From Acanthamoeba lenticulata (taxonomy: Eukaryota > Discosea > Longamoebia > Acanthamoebidae), in assembly GCA_002179805.1 (NCBI GenBank), contig NAVB01002319.1, forward strand, positions 1 to 26,037: a stretch of DNA of 26,037 bases, written 5' to 3'. Both the position numbers and the translations under genes were made by a program. The notes below the pieces were generated by a model. That model did no database searches. It saw only the letters and a list, made by a program, of their open reading frames with translations, and was not told the origin of the DNA. Of the stretch, positions 19,092-26,037 are shown in pieces. Each line of letters begins with the position of its first letter. The stretch's first letter is position 1.

Positions 19092-22000
19092 ATGGAGAGG
19101 CCCAGCAAGCGTGCTCATTCCTTTGCCTCGCTGCTGGAGCAGTCGCGGCAGTTGGCGAAGCAGACTGGCGACTACCTCATTCAAAGAAATGTTGATCAAA
19201 TCGAAGACACCACACGCACCTTGCAAGCCTCTCTGTCTCGATCGACAAAAGATGTGACCAAAAATAAGGGTCGCTACCTCCTGGCCACAAAGGGCTTCGA
19301 CGCCGATAAGCTGTCGCGAAATCTTAACGCCGTCAATCTCAAGTTGACCTACGAGCCCCTTGATTATGCTCTTGCCGACACTGATCTTGAAGGCTCGCTC
19401 AAGTACGCTTTTCTCCGTGTACCAAGTGCTCCTGGAATCCCATTAATAGTTGCTGTGCCGCAGTTTGGAGCATGACCAGATCATCATGGCAGCCATTCAA
19501 GAAGCAAAGAAAGAAGTAAGTAAACTTACTCTCCTTTCATGCTCCTTTTCATTGTGCGCGATATGTTAACAGCCCACTGCTTTGGCCGTTCAGACGCTCA
19601 ACCACTTCAGGCAGAACTCAGTCAAAAAGCTGGACAGTGACTGGGAAGGGTCTAAGCTGGAGCTCCTCGAAGCGCTCGGCTTCTCGTCTGCTCTGCTCGG
19701 CGCCCGTGGCCCGTCAGCTCCACCATCGACGCCCACCTCGAAGCCCGGCATGGACTTCACTGCCGCTGCTCTGGCTTCCCCGGCGACGCCGCTCGGCGCC
19801 CGGGCCGGTGCCGCCCGCACAGCACAGGAAGTTGCCGCCCTGGGCAAGATGGTCGTCTACGGCAAGGTCGTCGACGAGCTCAACCGACACAGGCGCGATC
19901 GCCGTGCCTTCCCCACCATGCAGACCTTCCAGATGGCCGCCCGCACCGTCGACGACACGGAAATGGTACAGCACGGCAGAGCATGATGCTGTTGATAGCG
20001 ACGTTGTTGACAATCATGTTGATGATGTATTGCAGCGACGCAAGGAAGTAGCCGACTCATGGGACCTCCTGGGCAAGATCGTAGGCGAGCCCGAAGCCAC
20101 ACCCACGCCGGGCCAAGCTGCCCTCCCCGAAGGCGTCTACGAGCGCACTTACCGCGAGGAGCCCGACGCCCTCGCGCGCAAGTTCCTTGCCGGTGCCAGA
20201 CAGTTCCTTGAAATGCAGTTGCGTCTCGTGTCCCTTCCTTCCTTCGTCTTGCCCCGCCTCATCCTCCTCTCTACCTCACGTCCTTCGTTCACTCGCACGC
20301 GCGCACAGATATGAGCGGGTCATGAAGCTGCTGGTCGCGCGCAATCCCCGCGTCGCAACTCTGGGCGGCGAGCCCGGCCTCCACAACCTCGCCCGGGCCT
20401 ATGCCCGCGTCGCCCCCGGCGCCGCCGCTGCTTCTGCCGCTCCGGGCGGTGGCGGCGACGAGAGCGTGTGGGCCGCCATCTACTACGCCCTGCGTGCTGG
20501 CAATCCGGCGGCCGCCTCGCGCCTGGCGCTCGAGGCCGCGCCCGCCCTGCAGGACTTTGCCAGCCTCCTTCAGGCCTTTACCCAGAGCGTGCGTTGCTCC
20601 TCCAGTTTATTTTCAACAAATTAATTTGGATATTTTTATTTTGTTTTATTATTTTATCGCTAATATTTCACTTTACGTTGTAAAACAGGGACGCTTGTCC
20701 GAGATGCAGCAGGCCGAGTGCAGGCGCGTCCTGAACACGACGCGTGACCCGTTCAAACAGACCATCTACATGATCCTCGCGCGTCATACGCCGAGCTCCC
20801 TGCCCGCGCCCATCTCCACCACACAGGTCCCTCTCGACATCCACACTTCACATGATCACATGCATACACCATACCATCGATGATGGAATGCTGATGTGTT
20901 CAGTTTGGATGATGTGGGGAACACACACACACACACACACGACAGGACTGGATCTGGTTCCACCTCTCGCTCATTGGCCAGGAGGAGAACGGCGAAGCGT
21001 TCGCCAACTCGCTCCGTCGGCTGCAGCAGCAGGTGTGCAAGTTTGGACCCGACCACTTCAACGCCAAGAAGCATCCGCTCCTCTACTTCCAGGTCTGTTG
21101 TTGTCAACGGCTTCATCAACCACCGCCCTTTTGGCCACTTTTATGCTGACATCTATTTATTTTATTATTTTGTGGCTTCATCAACATTACAGGTGGTCCT
21201 GATCACGCTCCAGTTTGAAAAGGCCGTGGAGTTCCTGTGGGGCAGGGGCGACTACGCCGTGGAGGCCGTCCACTTTGCCTCGGGCCTCTACTACTACGGC
21301 GTTCTGCGCGTGCCCGACGCCGCCGCGCCGCGCAGCCCCAACTCAATCTACTCTGAGGCTGGTATTTATTTATTTATTTATTTTAATTTTTTTGTTTGTT
21401 TGTATTATGAGTTTATTTTTAAAATTTGATTTACACTATTTTTCTTCATGTTTTAACCACCGTATACGTGAATTGCAGGTGGCAAGCCCGCGGTCGACTT
21501 GCCGCGCATGCTGTGGCACTACGCGCTGGCCGTGGTCGAGCAGCGGCGCGACCTGGGCCTGGCGCTGGGCTACATCCACCTGGTGCGCGACACCGAGCTG
21601 GAGGACATCATGACCAAGGACTTTGTGCTCCACACGCGCGAGCTCGACACCCTGCTCGGCAGTGGCGGCGGTGGGGCCACTGCCGAGGGGTCCTCTGCGG
21701 CGGGCGGCCTCGTGTACCAGACCTGGGGCGGCGACGTCGCCCGCGTGCGGCGGCTGCGCGAGGCCGTGGCCGCCGCCTGCGAGGAGCGGGCTGAGCTGGC
21801 CGCCGCCGTCAAGCTCTACCACGAGGCGGGCGACTATGCCCGCGTGCTGGCGCTGCTCAACTCCGCGCTTGGCCCGCTGGTGTCGTCTTCGACTTCTTCA
21901 ACTTCTTCGTCAGTCTCGGCCTCTGGTGGCGTTGGTGGACCCGATCGTCAGTCGCTGCTCGCGCTTGCGCTTGACGTCAACACGCGCTACTCGGCCCTGC

Positions 22001-22588
22001 GCGACGTGCCCGCCAAGCCCCTCGAGACCCTCCGTACACTCCTCCAAATGGCCCACTTCTTCGACCTCAGCCACGCCAATCGATACCCCGAAGGTACTCC
22101 ATCTTCCTACATCATCATTTTCTACAAAATAATCCTCTTCATCTTAATCTTAATCTTCATCATGTTTTGTAGAACAAATTAATTGGATCAAATCCCGTCA
22201 ACTAATCGACTTGTTCTTCTTGTCGACAGCGTTGCAACAACTCGAGCGGGTGGGCATCCTGCCCTTGGAACCTATGGTGGTGGCAGAGAAGGTGGAGCTG
22301 TTTGCCAAGCTCGATGAGACGGTGAAGCGGAGTGTGGGGGACCTCATCCTGTCTGCGATGCTCGTCCTCTACAAGCTCTACGGCGCCCTCTCGCCCTCGC
22401 TCGCCACCGCCGCGGGTGGAGCGCCGATGGGCGCCTTTGGCTTTGCTTCGGACCCCGCCCGGGCGTTTGAGCTCGAGGCCATCAAGACGCGGGCGCGGGC
22501 GCTGGCCACCTACACGGGCCGCATCCAGTACCGACTGCCCTCCGACGTCACGTCGCGCCTTCTGCACTACGACGTTCTCATGAGCTGA
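19092..22588 (+). CDS. NUP93: nucleoporin Nup93 / NIC96, nuclear pore scaffold
   Basis: Ten exons (19092-19402, 19464-19515, 19594-19965, 20036-20217, 20309-20588, 20689-20826, 20946-21092, 21193-21361, 21479-22093, 22230-22588) join in phase to 874 residues; human Nup93 and yeast Nic96 are ~820-840. It is the linker of the inner-ring scaffold, binding Nup205/188 and the Nup62 complex. Evidence: coiled-coil N-terminus (SFASLLEQSRQLAKQ); the DWEGSKLELLEALG segment; an alpha-solenoid with YYALRAGNPAAASRLA, DPFKQTIYMILA, DWIWFHLSLI, FEKAVEFLWGRG, AVHFASGLYYYGVL and RLREAVAAACEERAELAAAV; and the end YTGRIQYRLPSDVTSRLL. Gly/Ala/Ser-rich insertions (near 170-200 and 650-690) are absent from animal forms. 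The exon 3 acceptor at 19593 was preferred to an in-frame alternative at 19572 because it avoids an extra seven residues. Confidence 0.94.
20921..20940 (+). repeat. (AC)10 microsatellite at a 3' splice site
   Basis: Ten AC units end five bases before the acceptor AG (20944-20945) of Nup93 intron 6. Confidence 0.95.
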
Positions 22589-22943
22589 TGACCTCGCACT
22601 GGTGATCATCATGGTCGTGCTCGTCTTCTGCGCCGTAGGCTTTTTTCTTTTCAAATGGAAAAAAAAAACAAAAACAAAAACAAAAAAAACATCCTCAATG
22701 CAGGGAGCAGGCATGTTACTCGTCCGGTTCAGTTGAGGTGAACAAGGGTGGGGTATGCTTCAGATGTTCTCTCCACTACTGATCCTTCTCTCGTTGCTCA
22801 GCTTCTTTTCGAAAAGGTAGACCATGTTGGTTCCTTTGTGGGTTGGTGTAGTCATGGTTGTGCTGTTTTGCTCTGTATTGTTTTTGCCCACCCTTAGGTT
22901 CTTTGTAAGAGGCGTTGTCCCAAGCTCCCATGGGCATTACCTT
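22589..22943. other. 3' flanks of convergent Nup93 and F-box/repeat genes
   Basis: The region holds a Nup93 3' UTR and an A-rich tract (22658-22690, A runs broken by C). No AATAAA and no coding character were seen. Confidence 0.5.
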
Positions 22944-24228
22944 CTATGCATGCCATGGGCAGCTGTTGGTGGCGCGCAGCCACTGGAGCACATCAAGATG
23001 GCCTTCTCTAGCTGCTGCGGCACAGGTTCCCTCATCCCACGGGCAGCCGTTTTGGTGCGCCCACTGGAGCACGTCGAGATGGCCTCCGGCGGCTGCTGCC
23101 TCACAGGTCACCTCATACCATGGGCAGCTGTTGGCGCGGGCCCACTGGAGCACGGCCAGGTGGCCTCCCTCAGCTGCCCTGGTACAAGTCCCCTCGTCCC
23201 ACGGGCAGCCGTTGGCGCGCGCCCACTGTAGCACGGCCAGGTGGCCTCCCTGGGCTGCAGCGGCGCAAGTTTTCTTGTCCCACGGGCAGCCATTTGCGTA
23301 CGCCCACTGCAGGACCGCCTGGTGGCCGTTCCCAGCCGCCATGGCGCAGGTCCATTCGTCCCACGGGCAGCCGTTGACGCGCGCCCACTGCAGCACGGCC
23401 AAGTGGCCTTCCTTGGCCGCCTCAACACATGTTCTCTCGTTCCACGGGCAGCCGTTGGCGCGCAGCCACTGGAGCACGGCCAAGTGACCGCCCCGAGCCG
23501 CATTGGCGCAGGTGCCCTTGTTCCATCGGCAGCCGTTGGCGCGCGCCCACTGAAGCACGTCCAGGTGGCCTTTTCTGGCCGCCAGGGCGCAGACCCACCT
23601 GTTCCACGGGCAGCCGTTGGCACGCGCCCACTGGAGCACGTCCAGGTGGCCTCCCTTGGCTGCGTCCGCACAGGTGGCCATGTCCCACGGGCAGCCGTTG
23701 GCGCGCAGCCACTGGAGCACGGCCAAGTGGCCTCCCCTGGCTGCGTCACTGCAGGTGGTCTCGTCCCACGTCCAGGTGGCCTCCCTTGGCCGCGTTGGTG
23801 CAAATGTTGATGGCGAGACCACTGCTGTCCGATGATGGGCAACCACTGGCGAGGGCCCACTGGAGCACGGAGAGCCAGCCCTTGCGCGCCACTTGTTCTC
23901 CAATTGGTTTGTTCTTCTTGTGCGATGGACCAAGAGCGTTGGTGTTGTGTGGTTGGTGGGGCTGCTGCGGCACAAGAAGAAGAAGCTGGTGGAACTGACG
24001 GAGGGCGTGGGTCCATGTGCGGCACACAGCACGGCAGGCGGGCAGGCTCAGGGGATCCACGAACTAGAAGATCAACGCCACGAGCTCCACCATGAGGTCG
24101 TCCACGCCCACCGCTTGGTCGGAGACGGGGGAGCTCACCTTGAGCTTCTTTTTAGCAGGTTCTTTCTCTTTCTCCTCCTCGGTGAGGTCGTCCAAGCCCA
24201 CTTCTTCTGCCACTTGCGCACAATCCAT
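22944..24228 (-). pseudogene. F-box plus GHLxVLQW-NGCPW repeat gene, disrupted
   Basis: The original frame starts at ATG 24228 (MDCAQVAEEVGLDDL), with an acidic/basic head, then an F-box (DDLMVELVALIF, FVDPLSLPACRAVCRTW). A TAG at 24066-24064 breaks it where family members usually have Ser (one-base TCG to TAG would do). After a spacer, repeats begin (GWLSVLQWALASGCP, CTNAAKGGHLDV). Near 23765-23772 the frame shifts: about 32 nt are missing relative to the repeat unit, and ten full repeats continue in the new frame to TAG 22944. Intact proteins of this type are common in Acanthamoeba and giant viruses and are thought to be SCF adaptors with ankyrin-like substrate domains. Two separate lesions make a pseudogene likely. 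A 75-nt intron (24138-24064) could bypass the first but not the second. Confidence 0.72.
22950..23765 (-). repeat. ten tandem 27-aa (81-bp) ankyrin-like coding repeats
   Basis: The unit is WDExTCAxAAxxGHLxVLQW plus xRANGCP, ten full copies in one frame. Copies differ at scattered positions (VCALAARKGH, CEAAAAGGHL), so they are not freshly amplified. The last unit carries one extra residue (RATNSCPW) before the stop. Confidence 0.9.
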
Positions 24229-24403
24229 CAAACAACCAACTTATTTATGACTAGTTTGAAGAAAATTAAATTAAAATAAAAAGAAAAACTCGAGCAGTTC
24301 GCAGCCACCCCCAAGCCACTGCGCACGGGCAGCCCTGCCCCTCTGCGCCTTTTCCAAGTGCTTGCTGCTTAAAACCAAGTCTGCGGTCTTCTTGGTCCGT
24401 CTC

Positions 24404-26005
24404 ATGCGCATGGAGGCGGAGGAAGTCAAAGCACTGAAGTGGAGACGTGAGTTGCTGGTGCAGCGGTGCCAAGCCGTGCGGGCCACACTCGCCGTGCGGC
24501 GGCGGCTGGCCGAGCTGCGCCGGGACCTCCTTACGCGCAAGCTCAGCCACCTGCGCCTTGTGCACCGCCTGCAAGGCACACTCGGCCAACGCACAACCGC
24601 AGTCCGTCCCGCCGGAGTGGACCCTTTGCTTCCGCTGCCGCTACCGGAGCCGACATCCTCGTCTCCATCTGGCCCAGCGGACCCGTTGCTGCCTCTTCTT
24701 CAACAACAACAACAGCAACAACAGCAGGCCACGCCGTCGCACAAGCGAAAGCGGCAAGACCACCACCAGGTCGTGCTCGACCTCGAGCAGCAGCAGCGAC
24801 AAGAGGAAGACGACGAGGAAACAGAGGGGCCTTCGCCAATGGACGCCTATCGGCTGGGCGCGGTGGTGGTAGTGGACAGTGAAGAGGAAGACGGCGAAGG
24901 TGGGCCACAAAATGGGGCCGCAGAAGCCGCAGAAGCAGAAGCAAAAACAGAGACCACAGAGGAGCAGAGCACGCCGAGACTGGCCGCGAACGCCGGTCGG
25001 GAAGACGATACGGCCAAGGGCGATGACAACCAGCAACGTGGGAGCCCCAAGCGACGGAGGAGGGGCGAAGCGACAGAGCAGCCTGGAGCCGACCAGGCCG
25101 GGGCGCGCGACGACGACGACGTGGGCGACCACATGGAACACGACGGTGGCCTAGACCAGGACGAGGACGAGGACGAGGACGAAGGTGAAGACGAAGATCT
25201 GGAGTCAGAGGACGTGGTGGCCCTGGCGCAGGCCGCCCATGCGCCCGCTGGCCCGACGGTGGCGAGAGAGCCCTCCCGGGAAGACGACCGGCTTGGCGAC
25301 GACGACGATGACAACGACGGCGAAGAGGAAGGAGAGTACTCGATCGTGGATGCCTCGGATGATGACGAGCTCCTCGTGGTGGCCGGCCTCGGTGGGCGTC
25401 CTGCGCAGCTGCGCCTCGACAGTGACGACGAGATCGATGGCAGCGAGGAAGTGTCGTTGGACGACGACGACGACGACGAAGACGGCGACGTGGAAAACGA
25501 TCTCGACGCGACGGTGGACCTTTACGGCTGCCTCCAGGACCATGACGGTGGTGGTGATGGTGAAGGCGGGAGCGCCGAGGAGAACGGCACGCTCGAGCTC
25601 CTCGGCTGTCTGACGACGGCAGCTGGTGATGACGGACACGGCGGCAGTGAGGACATCGTCCTTGACGTTGATGATGAGGATGATGGTGAAGAGGAAGAGG
25701 AAGAGGAGGAGAAGCCGAGTGCTCATGCTGCAGAAGGCGAGGCCGCGAGCATCAACGTGAGCACGCTCGACATTTTCGGCACAGGCGAAGATGAAGTGAG
25801 CACGCTCGACGTCTACGGGGTTTCGAAGGCGGCGACAACAACAACTAGAGAGGGTGATGATGATGATGCAGCCACGCTCGACGTCTTTGGGTACCTGCCC
25901 GGCAGCGAGGAGGAGAAAGAAGATGACAAAGAGGAGGCGTCGTCCCCAAGGGATGGCCCTCGGAGCTTCGTGTTCGAAGGCGGATCTGATGTAGAGGACG
26001 ATTGA
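24404..26005 (+). CDS. very acidic nuclear-type protein with repeated TLDVFG motif
   Basis: This is a single exon of 533 residues; ATG 24404 is the first real one (a second lies at 24410), since the open frame from 24362 begins with TTG. The N-terminal ~65 residues are a basic helix (KWRRELLVQRCQAVRATLAV, RRRLAELRRDLLTRKLSHLR), likely a coiled coil or nucleic-acid contact. Then come a Pro-rich stretch, nine Gln (CAA/CAG, 24701-24727), a KRKR signal-like cluster and a second at KRRRR. The rest is dominated by Asp/Glu runs with few folded-looking parts. Set into it are five copies of a short hydrophobic motif: TVDLYGCL (370), TLELLGCL (396), TLDIFG (454), TLDVYG (467) and TLDVFGYL (491). No family is recognised. 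A histone chaperone, transcription or ribosome-biogenesis factor would fit the composition. Confidence 0.82.
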   Translation: MRMEAEEVKALKWRRELLVQRCQAVRATLAVRRRLAELRRDLLTRKLSHLRLVHRLQGTLGQRTTAVRPAGVDPLLPLPLPEPTSSSPSGPADPLLPLLQQQQQQQQQATPSHKRKRQDHHQVVLDLEQQQRQEEDDEETEGPSPMDAYRLGAVVVVDSEEEDGEGGPQNGAAEAAEAEAKTETTEEQSTPRLAANAGREDDTAKGDDNQQRGSPKRRRRGEATEQPGADQAGARDDDDVGDHMEHDGGLDQDEDEDEDEGEDEDLESEDVVALAQAAHAPAGPTVAREPSREDDRLGDDDDDNDGEEEGEYSIVDASDDDELLVVAGLGGRPAQLRLDSDDEIDGSEEVSLDDDDDDEDGDVENDLDATVDLYGCLQDHDGGGDGEGGSAEENGTLELLGCLTTAAGDDGHGGSEDIVLDVDDEDDGEEEEEEEEKPSAHAAEGEAASINVSTLDIFGTGEDEVSTLDVYGVSKAATTTTREGDDDDAATLDVFGYLPGSEEEKEDDKEEASSPRDGPRSFVFEGGSDVEDD

Positions 26006-26037
26006 ATGCCACCTTTTATTTATTTTATTATATTTTA

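Noticed and set aside
22656..22691. A-rich tract as a retroposon tail or poly(A) insertion
   Set aside because: No target-site duplication or element body is visible; it fits an A-rich 3' flank.
22950..23765. Regular ~81-bp repeats as a possible CRISPR-like or satellite array
   Set aside because: The period is a whole number of codons and every unit reads as the same protein repeat, with variation as in coding sequence.

Overview
The window is nuclear DNA of a GC-rich, intron-dense amoebozoan. Acanthamoeba, or something very close to it, is the best fit. The reasons are GC-rich exons cut by short T-rich introns, 5' splice sites of the form GTACG, an F-box protein with tandem 'GHLxVLQW...NGCPW' repeats, and a compact mix of eukaryotic housekeeping genes on both strands. 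The assignment rests on gene style and content, not on a database match. Exons were joined by hand from splice signals, reading phase and fit to known families.

Layout, left to right. (1) 65-2139, minus: at least nine exons of an unrecognised multi-pass membrane protein whose 3' end lies beyond the left edge. (2) 2608-6321, plus: a seven-exon protein with five ~45-residue repeats, a long coiled coil, a complete FYVE zinc finger and a short-chain dehydrogenase/reductase (SDR) fold that has lost its catalytic Ser, Tyr and Lys. (3) 6322-7096: no intact gene, but a possible decayed reading frame. (4) 7097-7849, minus: a His-rich hydrophilic protein with a CsbD-like C-terminus. (5) 8301-9734, minus: GET3/TRC40 ATPase. 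(6) 10030-11726, plus: F-box/WD40 protein. (7) 11855-13036, plus: MORN-repeat protein with a possible mitochondrial presequence. (8) 13250-15287, plus: mitochondrial-type DnaJ. (9) 15576-16049, minus: 157-residue protein of unknown function with a clear TATA-like element. (10) 16794-17585, minus: two-box HMGB protein. (11) 18053-18886, minus: prohibitin 1. (12) 19092-22588, plus: nucleoporin Nup93/NIC96. (13) 22944-24228, minus: F-box plus ten-repeat gene, apparently a pseudogene with an in-frame stop and a ~32-nt deletion. (14) 24404-26005, plus: a very acidic nuclear-looking protein with five copies of a short TLDVFG-like motif.

The genes do not form an operon or pathway. Three touch mitochondria (DnaJ, prohibitin, perhaps the MORN protein), two are likely ubiquitin-ligase adaptors (F-box/WD40 and the broken F-box gene), two are nuclear (HMGB, Nup93) and GET3 serves tail-anchored protein insertion. 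Several pairs are divergent across short shared promoter regions, such as prohibitin/Nup93 (205 bp) and GET3/F-box-WD40 (295 bp). The most novel item is the FYVE-pseudo-SDR fusion, a candidate phosphatidylinositol-3-phosphate-recruited dinucleotide sensor or scaffold.
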